A DNA stretch of 64,000 bases, from positions 62,001-126,000 of the forward strand of contig NZ_BOOK01000031.1 of NCBI RefSeq assembly GCF_016863195.1, read 5' to 3'. The position numbers and the translations under genes are program-made. This document shows, one piece after another, positions 56,957 through 64,000 of the stretch (positions within the stretch are counted from its first letter, which is position 1; the number at the start of each line of letters is the position of its first letter). Origin of the DNA: Paraplanobispora takensis (lineage in GTDB: Bacteria > Actinomycetota > Actinomycetes > Streptosporangiales > Streptosporangiaceae). The notes under the pieces were generated by a model. That model worked only from the letters and a program-made list of their open reading frames with translations. It was not told the DNA's origin and made no database searches.

Positions 56957-57085
56957 AAGGTCTACTACCAGCAGTACCTTTACAAGATCCCGAACGGGTA
57001 CTGCGGAATCGGCGGCACCAACGTCAAGCTGGGTGACCCGTCCGAGTGGGCCTGCCAGACGGGTCTGACGAGCTCGGAGCAGTAA
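56957..57085 (+). repeat. msrA 3'-end remnant, copy 1
   Basis: An in-frame MsrA-like tail without a start: [20 protein letters not shown], then TNVKLGDPSEWACQTGLTSS-EQ and a stop. It contains the att-like core with one mismatch (56994-57012) and keeps both C-terminal cysteines. Homology to msrA extends left of the core (ACCAGCAGTACCTT is identical to 49757-49770). Its 84-bp stretch 56999-57082 matches copy 2 with one base difference. Confidence 0.85.
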
Positions 57086-57090
57086 GCACG

Positions 57091-57144
57091 GCAGGAGGGA
57101 GACCCTCGTACGGCCTCAGGGCTGTCCGGGGGTCTCGTTCGTTT
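57091..57144 (+). repeat. 54-bp perfect repeat with hairpin, copy 1
   Basis: Identical over 54 bp to 61185-61238. It begins 6 bp after the stop of msrA copy 1 and includes an inverted repeat, GAGACCC (57099-57105) with GGGTCTC (57130-57136), probably the terminator that once followed an msrA gene. The remaining 200 bp to the next gene hold another GC-rich hairpin (about 57182-57205) and a presumed promoter. Confidence 0.8.
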
Positions 57145-57350
57145 CGGGGACGACGAGGGGCCATGCCTGAACGGCAAGAATGAAGCCCCGCCTCGCTGAG
57201 GCGCGTATTGGCCCTCGAGTGATCGTGTGAGTCGTATCGATTTCCCTCGACACTCCAACCCGCGGATGCGACATGTCGAACGTCCTCGGTTTGAGATCTG
57301 TTTGGGTGTAGCCTCCACTGTGTTACTTCCCCCAAAGGAGGCATCAAACG

Positions 57351-59108
57351 ATGGATCTCGTCCTCCGTGCTCTCGATGCCGTCGCCGCAGGCACCATGGC
57401 TCGCAAGTGCGAGAACGAGAGGCTGGACTTCAAAGAAGCCAAGCCCGACTTCAAGGAAGCTTGTAGCGACCTGGCCGAGGCGGCGGTTTGCTTCGCCAAC
57501 GCAGGCGGAGGCTTCATTGTCGTGGGAGTCGTCGACTCCAAGGCGGGACACGAGGCGTTCGTGGGATGTGAGCTCGATCCGGGAGTGCTGCGGGGCAGGA
57601 TCCACCAGCTGACGAGTCCCAACCTGTTGGTTGAGGTCACTGCTTTGGAGTTCTCGGGTGCAAGGCTGTTGATCATTGCTGTCCCCGCAGGGTTGGATGT
57701 CTACTCCACAACCAAGGGGTATGCCTATCAGCGCATCAATGATCAATGTGTTCCGATGCGTCCGCTTGACATCAGCCGCCTCACGGAGGAGCGGCGTGGG
57801 ATCGATTGGTCAGCGACATCGAGCGGGCGCTCGATCGAAGAAGTAGACCCCCTGGCCCTTCGTTACTGCCGACGGCTTCTCCAGAACTCCTCGGATGCGA
57901 CACGGCAGTCATACGGCCGGCTGTCGGATATCGATCTTTTTCGAGTCTTGAAGGTCGTCGCAGATGACGGATCGTTAAACCGGGCAGGTGAGCTCCTGCT
58001 CTGCGAGAATTCAACGTCCACGCTTTTGGATCTTGCTGTCTATCAGCATCGCCGAACTCAGGCAGGAGAGGCGGATGCGATTGTGCGTATGCAGTCTCCG
58101 ATGGTGCTGGCGTTCGAAGAGGTCCTGCAGTCCATACGGGCACGGCAGGGGATAACTCCGGTAACCCTGGCCGACGGGCAGCAGATCCAGATCGAAGACT
58201 ACCCCTCTGCGGCCGTTCGAGAGGCTATCGCAAATGCCTTCATACATGGGGATTGGCGTCTCCGATCGCCTATTCAGGTGGACCATTCTTCCGAGTATCT
58301 CCGCATAACCTCTCCGGGTCCATTGGTGAATGGAATAACGGTTAACAACATTCTGACCATGGGCTCTCGTGCGAGATATCCGACGCTTGCATCAGCTTTC
58401 CGGCTGCTTGGGCTGGCAGAAGAGGTGGGGCAGGGGGTCGATCGCATGTTCAGAGAGATGATCAAGTCAGGTCGTGAGGCTCCGACCATCGTAGAAGACC
58501 GAGATCAGGTCGCTGTCGCGTTCCGCGGGCAGCCGCCCAATACAAAGATTGCACGTTTCCTTGCGACGCTTCCGATCGAAGAGCAGGAGGACACTGATGC
58601 TCTTCTGATAATCCGGGCTCTTTGTCGTAAGCGTACAGTCGATGCCAGTGAGATCGCCCCGGTGATTCAGCGTTCGGCTGATGAGGCTCAGGCGAGCCTC
58701 CTTCGGCTGTCAACCAGTCCGGTAGATATTCTTGAACCTACTCGAGGTACGATGCGGCGAACCTTCCCCTCCTATCGTCTTCGTGGAGAGGTTGTTTCTC
58801 GACTCGGCGCGGCCGTTTCCTACCACAGTAGAGCGATTGACGAGATAGATCGAAAGGTGATTGAGCATATCCGGGATTATGGAGAGGTGAATAGTAGGAC
58901 CATTCAGCGCCTCTTCGATGTGGATGTGTATCAAGCGCGCGATATCTTGAGGGATCTCGTTGGCCGCGAGATTATCACGCGGACCTCGGAACAGAGTAGA
59001 GGGACAGCCGTTCGATATGGCCCGGGCCCTGCATTCCCGGCGAAGAAGGGCAGATCGAAGACGCCTCGTAAGGCAAAACCATCTCCTGAGAACAACGAGA
59101 TGTTCTAG
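57351..59108 (+). CDS. AlbA_2 / HATPase-domain protein (Schlafen-type N-terminus)
   Basis: 585 residues. The N-terminal AlbA_2 (divergent AAA-4/Schlafen-like) domain, about 15-150, has ENERLDFKEAKPDF and AVCFANAGGGFIVVGVVD. A GHKL-type ATP-binding region follows near 290 (AAVREAIANAFIHGDWRL, then GLAEEVGQGVDRMF). The C-terminal about 150 residues contain winged-helix segments (IDRKVIEHIRDYGEVNSRTIQRLF), and the tail is basic. AAAGGAGG precedes the ATG. GC and codon use are clearly lower than in the core. Such proteins act as regulators or in phage defence; it stands alone between two att-like repeats, which favours a cargo defence role. Confidence 0.82.
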   Translation: MDLVLRALDAVAAGTMARKCENERLDFKEAKPDFKEACSDLAEAAVCFANAGGGFIVVGVVDSKAGHEAFVGCELDPGVLRGRIHQLTSPNLLVEVTALEFSGARLLIIAVPAGLDVYSTTKGYAYQRINDQCVPMRPLDISRLTEERRGIDWSATSSGRSIEEVDPLALRYCRRLLQNSSDATRQSYGRLSDIDLFRVLKVVADDGSLNRAGELLLCENSTSTLLDLAVYQHRRTQAGEADAIVRMQSPMVLAFEEVLQSIRARQGITPVTLADGQQIQIEDYPSAAVREAIANAFIHGDWRLRSPIQVDHSSEYLRITSPGPLVNGITVNNILTMGSRARYPTLASAFRLLGLAEEVGQGVDRMFREMIKSGREAPTIVEDRDQVAVAFRGQPPNTKIARFLATLPIEEQEDTDALLIIRALCRKRTVDASEIAPVIQRSADEAQASLLRLSTSPVDILEPTRGTMRRTFPSYRLRGEVVSRLGAAVSYHSRAIDEIDRKVIEHIRDYGEVNSRTIQRLFDVDVYQARDILRDLVGREIITRTSEQSRGTAVRYGPGPAFPAKKGRSKTPRKAKPSPENNEMF

Positions 59109-59125
59109 CGGCATGGCATGGCATG

Positions 59126-59226
59126 ACGGCTACTGCGGAATCGGCGGCACCAACGTCAAGCTGGGTGACCCGTCCGAGTGGGCCTGCCAGACGGGCCTGA
59201 CGAGCTCGGAGCAGCACTCCGGTTGA
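59126..59226 (+). repeat. msrA 3'-end remnant, copy 2
   Basis: Begins exactly at the 19-bp core ACGGCTACTGCGGAATCGG (59126-59144), identical to that in msrA, and continues as [20 protein letters not shown] to a slightly extended end. There is no msrA homology to the left of the core, where the sequence is the end of the AlbA_2 cargo region. That clean junction is what an attR-type site should look like. Confidence 0.85.
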
Positions 59227-59247
59227 ACTCGTAGAGACCGAAGCAGG

Positions 59248-59712
59248 CGATACGCGTAACGGGGCGGGTACACCCCCGCCGAGCAGGAATGGCGCGAGCA
59301 GGTGCGGCTGCAGGCGGCCGAGTGGTTCGAGGGCGGACGGGAGCTCAGGGTCACTGAAGGCACGTCCCTGGGCGCCGATCGGTGCCTGCCCGGTGGTGAC
59401 CGTGCGCGGCAGAGGTCGGGGCCGGGTCGACATGGCTGGCGTCATCTGTGCCGCGATGGTGAGCGACCGCACCTGCTTGTACCGGCCGCACTTCTACCGG
59501 GGCCGCGCGGACGAGCCGAAGACGTTTTCCCGGAAAGGACCGCGAGACCTGATCGTGGCTGTCCATCAGCACTCGGGTGCACCACTGGTGAGGTGCTGGG
59601 GCGACCTGAAATGTGCACCTGAACGGCCAGTTGACCGGCTTCACCGTCGAGAACGCGCACTGGCTGCCGCATCATCCACCTGCCTGTCTATGCGCCCCAC
59701 CTGAACTGTCAG
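59248..59712 (+). pseudogene. IS630-family transposase remnant
   Basis: Pieces of an IS630-type transposase in changing frames. The N-terminal RYA-stop-RGGYTPAEQEWREQVRLQ has an in-frame stop. The catalytic-domain part DMAGVICAAMVSDRTCLYR and HFYRGRADEPKTFSRKG-PRDLIVAVHQ follows in another frame, and ENAHWLP and HLPVYAPHLN in a third. The central part is deleted. No inverted-repeat ends were found. It lies directly after msrA copy 2. Confidence 0.75.
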
Positions 59713-60139
59713 ATGCAACTGACTATGGCACTCACTTCCGATGCGCCCTCAACGGCATTTGAAGCCTGGCCGGAACGTCGCAGCGTCTCACCCCGCGAAG
59801 TCAAACCGACCAGGGCGTACGGCAAACGCCCAGGTGACATGCGGTGAAGGGGTGCATAGATAGCACATTGACGAAGAAAAGAAATGGTTGACAGGAACGA
59901 CAGCGAATACTGATCATATCGGTGATCGCCTGGATATGCCGACCACCCGGCGAGTGCTCTCCAGCGCATGCCGTAGATGGAGGAAACGCAGCGCACATCG
60001 CCCCCAGCTCCGATGAGCCTGAAATTTACAGACTGTTTTGCCACCGGCGACGGCTACCGGCACGGCGTACTCCGTCATTTCCCGACCTCCGCTCCTACCT
60101 CCGATAAACAGTTTTGCCATGCCAGGAGAAAGGCCACCG
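59713..60139. other. Gene-free stretch before the CcdA-like gene
   Basis: 427 bp without a recognisable gene. It includes a TTGACA at 59888-59893 that could be a -35 box, and two similar ACTGTTTTGCCA / ACAGTTTTGCCA motifs near 60033 and 60109. These resemble the palindromes upstream of the DUF4143 ATPase. Confidence 0.35.
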
Positions 60140-61099
60140 ATGGCGTCCACCGCCTCCGCTCCCGTCTCTGCCACTCCTCCCACCGACCTGCCCCGCCGCC
60201 GGGGACTGATCATCGCGGCCAGCGTGCTGGCCGGAGCGGCACTGGCCGTGTTGTGGTCCTTCCATTTCGTCGACAGTGTGATCGGTGACAACGTCGCCAA
60301 CACGCTGCTCGGCTACGACGCCAAGCAGGCCGCGATCGGCGGTCTGGCGGCCGGGACGCTCTTCGCCTTCGTCTCGGGGCTGGCCGGGACGTTCACCGCG
60401 TGCAACATTGCCGCGTTCGGTGCGATCGCGCCGATGACCCATGCCCGGGATGAGGGAAAGTCCGCTGCGGCGACCGCGAGCGGGATCGGGGCGACCCTGC
60501 GGCCGATCGGGTGGCTGGCCCTGGGCATGACCGCGGTCTCGGCGCTCTACGGCGCACTCGGTGCGCTCGTCGGCCAACAGCTGCCTCAGCTGTCGGAGGC
60601 GCCGGCCGGCTCGGGGATCTCTCCCCGGCTGCTGCAGGCCTCGATCGTGTTCGGTGTGATCGGCCTGGTCTTCGTCTACCTCGGTCTGGCCGCGCTGCGT
60701 GTGGTTCCCGACCCCTTCGCCCGGCTGTCGCGCCGGTTCCCCCATCTCCGGCTGATCGTGATCGGCGCCCTGATCGGAGGGTTTCTCGTTGGGCGGCCGT
60801 TCCCGCTGTTTCGCAAGCTGTTCGAGTACGCGGTCGAGACCCACAACCCCTTCTACGGGGCGGCGGTGTTCGTCCTGCAGTCGCTGGGCAACATCACGCT
60901 GGTGGCGCTGCTGTTCATCGTTTTGATGCATGGGACCGGAGGCCGCTTCACCCGTTGGATGACCGCCTCGCCGTCCCGGGTCGTGACGATCACGGCGGTG
61001 GCGTTCATCACCTTCGGCGCGTTCACCTTCCTGTACTGGGATCTGCGCCTGCCCGCGCGCTTCGGCTACGGATGGTTCCCCACCGCACCCTGGCAATGA
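60140..61099 (+). CDS. Polytopic membrane protein, CcdA/DsbD-like
   Basis: 319 residues with about seven membrane segments, the first at RGLIIAASVLAGAALAVLW. The stretch AFVSGLAGTFTACNIAAFGA at the second segment resembles the FLSPCVLPL motif of CcdA/DsbD proteins but has a single Cys, and the matching second motif (ATLRPIGWLALG) lacks one, so electron transfer through paired thiols is unlikely. The ATG at 60140 has AGGAG upstream; an ATG seven codons earlier is the alternative. Orphan cargo in the island; function unknown. Confidence 0.6.
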   Translation: MASTASAPVSATPPTDLPRRRGLIIAASVLAGAALAVLWSFHFVDSVIGDNVANTLLGYDAKQAAIGGLAAGTLFAFVSGLAGTFTACNIAAFGAIAPMTHARDEGKSAAATASGIGATLRPIGWLALGMTAVSALYGALGALVGQQLPQLSEAPAGSGISPRLLQASIVFGVIGLVFVYLGLAALRVVPDPFARLSRRFPHLRLIVIGALIGGFLVGRPFPLFRKLFEYAVETHNPFYGAAVFVLQSLGNITLVALLFIVLMHGTGGRFTRWMTASPSRVVTITAVAFITFGAFTFLYWDLRLPARFGYGWFPTAPWQ

Positions 61100-61184
61100 A
61101 AACCGCAGGCGGCAGAGTACGGTGCGCCGCTCAAGCCCGTCACCGGCCCACAGCGGACTCTACGAGTTCAATCGGAGAAGCACA

Positions 61185-61238
61185 GCAGGAGGGAGACCCT
61201 CGTACGGCCTCAGGGCTGTCCGGGGGTCTCGTTCGTTT
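61185..61238 (+). repeat. 54-bp perfect repeat with hairpin, copy 2
   Basis: Identical to 57091-57144, including the GAGACCC/GGGTCTC hairpin. The bases just before it (CGAGTTCAATCGGAGAAGCAC) resemble the end of the class II msrA tail (CGAGCTCGGAGCAGTAAGCAC), so a further, decayed msrA 3' end may have stood here. The 156 bp from here to the ATPase pseudogene show no gene. Confidence 0.8.
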
Positions 61239-61394
61239 TCGAGGTGATCGAGGAGGTCCGTGGATATCGTCCGCGTACCTGTGACGTCGGCCGGAGATCC
61301 ACCTGGTCGGTACGGTACGCAGGGGGTGCTCTTCGACCTCCGTTCCGACGCGTGCGGGGTTCCGAAGCGGACCTGAAACGGCGGATCCCGGCCG

Positions 61395-62661
61395 TCAGGG
61401 GGCCGATGACGCCTCCCAGAGCGCGGACAGCGGAAGAGCCCGCATTCGGCCTCCGAAGGGAAGCGTTTCCTGGCCGGCATAGAGGACGTACCCGGCGATG
61501 AGCCGGTCGCCGAGTCTGCGGGCCAGGTGCTGGAGCCCTTTGAAGTCGTCGGCGCGTACGGTCTCGGCCGCTTTGACCTCGATGCCGACGACCTCACCGG
61601 AAGCGCGCTCCAGGATGCCGTCGACTTCGACTCCATCCCGATCGCGGTAGTGGTAGAGCCGGACGGGCTCCTCCGCCCAGGTCAGTTGGCGGGCCAGCTC
61701 GCCCAGGGCGAAGTTCTCCAGCAGCGGGCCCACGGGTGCGGTGATGTCGGTGATTCGGGAGGGGGTGAGTCCGGCGAGATGCGCGCCGAGCCCGGAGTCG
61801 ACCACCAGGAGTTTGGGTGTGGCGATGGCTCGTGTGGTCGAGTTGGAGGACCAGGCAGGGATGCGCCGGATGAGGTATACCAGGTCGAGTAGGTCGACAT
61901 AGCGTTTCACGGTGTTGCGCGGCACGCCGAGGTCGCGGCTGATGTTGTCGATCACGGCCAGGCCGCCCATCCGTCCGACAGAACGTTGAGCAGGCGGCGC
62001 ATGTCGGCCGGGCGTTCGATATCGGAGACCTGCCTCACGTCTCGGTTGATCAAATCGGAGATGTAGGACTCGAAGAAGCGTGTTCTTCTGCGATGCGAGG
62101 AGCGGTGGACGGCTTCCGGATAGCCGCCTCGCAGTGCGCGATCCAGATAGTCGCTCCTGCGCAGGCCGGGCTGGGGACGGTGAGGTCGGGGCCGTGACGG
62201 AATACCGCATCGACGAATCCGTCGGCGCTTTGCTCGATCTCCCCCTGAGACAGGGGCCAGTGCTCGATCGTCTCGGATCTGCCGGGAAGGGCGTCCGGAA
62301 GGTCGCGCAGGCCCAGGAGGCGGGCGGATCCCGTCAGCGGGAAGCGCCCTGGTCGTGGATCGGCATCCACCTCCCGTTTGATGGACAGGAGCAGGCCGGG
62401 CACGCGCTGGATCTCATCGATGAGAAGAAGCCCGTTGTGACGCACGATTCCGTCCGGATCCTGCCGTGCTGCCGCGCGTACGGCCGCCTGATCCAGGTAG
62501 AGCTCACCGGCTCCTGCAGTGCTGCGCACGATGGCCTGGGCCAGGGTGCTCTTGCCGACCTGCCGGGCACCACTGATCACCACCACCCGGGTGTCCGTGG
62601 GTGCTTCCGTCGCCATGGCTTCCGCGCGGCGCGGGAAGAGCGTCAGCTCATCAATGTCCAC
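61395..62661 (-). pseudogene. AAA ATPase with DUF4143, frameshifted
   Basis: Begins at GTG 62661. The ATPase domain has a Walker A (VVISGARQVGKSTLAQA) and Walker B (GLLLIDEIQRVPGLL), and FPLTGSARLLGLRDLP follows. The frame then breaks twice: near 62160 (after DLTVPSP) and near 61975 (LNVLS-GRMGG), each explained by one lost base. The DUF4143 C-terminal half continues with IDNISRDLGVPRNTVKRYVD, and VGIEVKAAETVRADDFKGL with a nuclease-like core. Intact members are about 420 residues; many are solitary accessory genes of unknown role. Either a pseudogene or affected by sequencing errors in G/C runs. Confidence 0.8.
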
Positions 62662-62692
62662 GAGCCGAGGTTGGTCGTCTCCAGCTCGCGTT

Positions 62693-62776
62693 GTGGAAGA
62701 TCTGCCCAGAGACTCATGGCAGTTTTGCCGAACGTTATGTGGCAGTTCTGCCGCTCATGTTGTGGTAGATCTGCCG
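62693..62776. repeat. Array of palindromes with 23-bp period
   Basis: Four 15-bp units at exact 23-bp steps (62693, 62716, 62739, 62762), consensus GTGGCAGATCTGCCG, each an imperfect form of the palindrome GGCAGATCTGCC. A weaker fifth (ATGGCAGATATG) is at 62799. The 8-bp spacers differ (for example AGAGACTC, AACGTTAT). The array ends 32 bp upstream of the ATPase start, so it is probably a multi-operator or iteron region. Units are too short and spacers too small for CRISPR. Confidence 0.75.
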
Positions 62777-62824
62777 GGCTGTGAGGAGTCGATCGGAGAT
62801 GGCAGATATGAAGAACTCCCAGGT

Positions 62825-62887
62825 CATCGCGGGATCGGCGGCACCAGGGTTGCGTGTCCGGTCGGTCTGACCTCCGGTGAGGCCTGA
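62825..62887 (+). repeat. msrA 3'-end remnant, copy 3
   Basis: [21 protein letters not shown] and a stop, the same tail class as the living msrA ([11 protein letters not shown]) rather than that of copies 1 and 2. The core is eroded (GCGGGATCGG), with the first recycling Cys changed to Arg. It marks the right limit of the repeated msrA ends and may be the oldest or the native 3' end. Confidence 0.8.
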
Positions 62888-62930
62888 CGGACATTCCTTG
62901 ATCCACAGTGGGTGGATCAGGGAGGGGAAC

Positions 62931-63218
62931 GTGAGGGTCTTCTGCGAGATCCTCGCGTCGCTCGTGGGATACGAGTTCGATGACCTCGACTGGCAGGCTG
63001 TCGAGGTCGGGCTGGTGGACACCGATGATGAGCGGGAAGAACGCTGGTACGGCTGTCCGCTGATCGGTGCGGTGGTCAGTCTCGACCTCAAGCCGGCCCG
63101 GGCCGTGGGCGGGACGGAAGTCTCGGTCAAGGTGTACGGCGCCGCCGACGATGCTCTCCGGGCACAGGTGGAACTGGCCTGCGATGTGGCGGCCTCGTAC
63201 GACATCAGCCGTGCTTGA
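62931..63218 (+). CDS. Hypothetical protein
   Basis: 95 residues, not recognised. It starts at GTG with a GGAGG site: FCEILASLVGYEFDDLDWQAVEVGL, an acidic stretch DTDDEREERWYG, then beta-strand-like AVVSLDLKPARAVGGTEVSVKVYG and a final helix. Size and acidity resemble small immunity-type proteins, but this is only an impression. It follows msrA copy 3 by 43 bp. Confidence 0.55.
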   Translation: MRVFCEILASLVGYEFDDLDWQAVEVGLVDTDDEREERWYGCPLIGAVVSLDLKPARAVGGTEVSVKVYGAADDALRAQVELACDVAASYDISRA

Positions 63219-63274
63219 TCGCTCGGTGGCCTGCACGCAGAGTGATCCCGGCGAGGATTCTCTCCGCATAGTCA

Positions 63275-63351
63275 GGGCGGCGGTGCTCCGCACCGCGCGT
63301 CAGCTCGTGCTCGCCAGCCGTCCGGGCATGCGGCCTTGGGGACGGTCCGGG
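63275..63351 (+). repeat. 77-bp repeat, copy B
   Basis: Counterpart of 49954-50030 in the same orientation, about 60 of 70 aligned bases identical. It lies between the hypothetical gene and the truncated Fic gene. Confidence 0.6.
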
Positions 63352-63359
63352 TTGTCGGG

Positions 63360-63842
63360 GAGGCGGGCTGGTGCGGCGAACAACTCGGGCTGCCTTTGTT
63401 CGGTCGGCAGCACGAGATCGCCAAGTTCCCGGGAGGCATGAAGCCGCCGCCGTGGCCGGAAGTTGATCCTCGGATGCGGGATTGGGTGAAGATGGCCGAC
63501 GATCTTCGTGCGGAGTCGGACGAAGCGCTTCCCGAACGCTTGGCCCGTGTACATAAAGGATTCGAGCAGATACATCTGTTTCTCGATGGCAATGGGCGGA
63601 CGGGCCGGTTGGTGCTTAACTTGATCCTTTGTCGAACGGGGTATCTCTCAGCGATCATCTATAAGCGCGATCGCGACAAGTGCCTCCAGGCGATGCGTCG
63701 AGCCGGCAGCGAGGAATTCGGCTCGTTGGGTGAGCTCGTCGCACGTAGCGTGACGACGAATCTGTACCGTTTCGTCATGCCGGCGGTGGTGGGTCCAGTC
63801 AAGCTCGTCCCTCTCCCCGCTCTTGCGACGCACGACGTGACC
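63360..63842 (+). pseudogene. Fic-family protein fragment
   Basis: A Fic/DOC domain piece: LPLFGRQHEIAKFPGGMKPP, then ARVHKGFEQIHLFLDGNGRTGR, which keeps the phosphate-binding DGNGR and the Arg but has Leu at the Pro position of HPFxDGNGR. RPLV-like winged-helix linker sequence ends at LVPLPALATHDV. About the first half of a normal protein is missing; the sequence emerges from the 77-bp repeat. On the right it abruptly joins DHFR-family DNA on the other strand, although the frame stays open to the window edge. An ATG at 63438 could start a short product. Most likely a broken AMPylating-type gene. Confidence 0.7.
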
Positions 63843-63844
63843 GA

Positions 63845-64000
63845 AACGCGCTCCTGGCCGCCCGCCGCCTCACGGGCCGTCTCGAGCACCTCGGCGGGCG
63901 AAGCGTCGATGAAGTGGAACGTCGATGAAGTGGAACGTCGTGCCGCCCTCCATCTCGATCGACGGACGCGGGTGATGGGTGAGGACGAAGACCGGTGTGC
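63845..64000 (-). pseudogene. Dihydrofolate-reductase-family (RibD C-terminal) fragment
   Basis: Reading leftwards from the window edge: VFVLTHHPRPSIEMEGGTTFHF, then after removal of one 16-bp duplication IDASPAEVLETAREAAGGQ. This is the middle of the RibD-C/DHFR-like family. It is cut at about 63845 by the junction with the Fic fragment and frameshifted by the duplication; the N-terminal part lies beyond the window. Confidence 0.7.
63904..63935. repeat. 16-bp tandem duplication in the DHFR fragment
   Basis: CGTCGATGAAGTGGAA occurs twice head to tail (63904-63919 and 63920-63935). Removing one copy restores the DHFR-family reading frame, so the duplication is a disabling replication-slippage event. 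Confidence 0.85.

Larger units (their letters stand above)
57012..59144. mobile_element. Single-gene segment between two msrA tails
   Basis: 2.1 kb bounded by copies 1 and 2 of the msrA 3' end, whose tails are almost identical. It holds one gene, the AlbA_2/ATPase protein, and no recombinase. It may have moved by the neighbouring serine recombinase in trans or be the leftover of a larger element. Limits are inferred from the repeats. Confidence 0.5.
59126..62838. mobile_element. Degraded segment between msrA tails 2 and 3
   Basis: 3.7 kb containing an IS630-type transposase remnant, a CcdA-like membrane protein, a second copy of the 54-bp repeat, a frameshifted DUF4143 ATPase gene and an operator-like palindrome array. 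There is no recombinase. It is probably an older, decayed integration at the same site. Limits are inferred. Confidence 0.45.

Noticed and set aside
62693-62810. CRISPR array
   Set aside because: Units are 15-bp palindromes with 8-bp spacers and only four or five copies; no cas genes nearby.
62643-63293. 216-codon minus-strand frame across the palindrome array and msrA copy 3
   Set aside because: It spans a 23-bp-period repeat that is not a multiple of three and an msrA remnant on the other strand; it cannot be a real gene.

Overview
This looks like a 64 kb chromosome segment from a high-GC, spore-forming actinomycete, most likely Streptosporangiales (Streptosporangium/Nonomuraea-like). The pointers are high GC at third codon positions, leaderless genes with TANNNT -10 boxes next to the start codon, BldN- and BldC-type developmental regulators, DUF397/DUF5753 regulator pairs, a Rex-hemA-hemC-hemD-hemB-hemL block and a 14-gene nuo operon. 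No rRNA, tRNA or CRISPR array was recognised.

Positions 1-26 kb are core genome. A truncated HAD phosphatase is followed by a BldN-like ECF sigma factor with its RsbN-like (DUF5667) partner, a membrane protein fused to an ABM domain, and a small glutaredoxin-like protein. Next come rex, which carries its own Rex operator, and the tetrapyrrole genes hemA, hemC, cobA-hemD, hemB and hemL (hemB and hemL are separated by a prim-pol-like gene). A cytochrome c maturation cluster follows: histidine phosphatase, TlpA, CcdA, ResB and CcsA. After it lie a kinase-propeller receptor, a PLDc_N membrane protein, an ATLF-like metalloprotease, BldC, a DUF4229 protein and a secreted propeller.

Positions 26-49 kb are respiratory. 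menG, a MenJ-type menaquinone reductase gene, nuoA-N and a polyprenyl diphosphate synthase gene together cover menaquinone synthesis and the NADH dehydrogenase that uses it. A perfect Rex operator lies before menJ-nuo, so the NADH/NAD+ sensor made at 4.5 kb probably controls this block as well as its own heme operon. A small accessory patch (27.1-29.4 kb) with an XRE/DUF397 module sits between menG and menJ. A MarR regulator, RarD and MsrA close the core region.

Positions 49.8-64 kb are an accessory island that begins inside the last codons of msrA. The msrA 3' end recurs three more times downstream (57.0, 59.1 and 62.8 kb), and the copies delimit three segments. The first is an AICE-like element with RepSA-type replication initiator, HTH-TPR regulator and large serine recombinase, but no visible transfer gene. 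The second holds a single AlbA_2/ATPase gene. The third holds an IS630 transposase remnant, a CcdA-like membrane protein and a frameshifted DUF4143 ATPase preceded by an array of palindromes. Beyond the last copy are a small unknown gene, a truncated Fic gene and a DHFR-family fragment. The best reading is a tandem integration hotspot at the msrA 3' end in which incoming elements rebuild the MsrA C-terminus.
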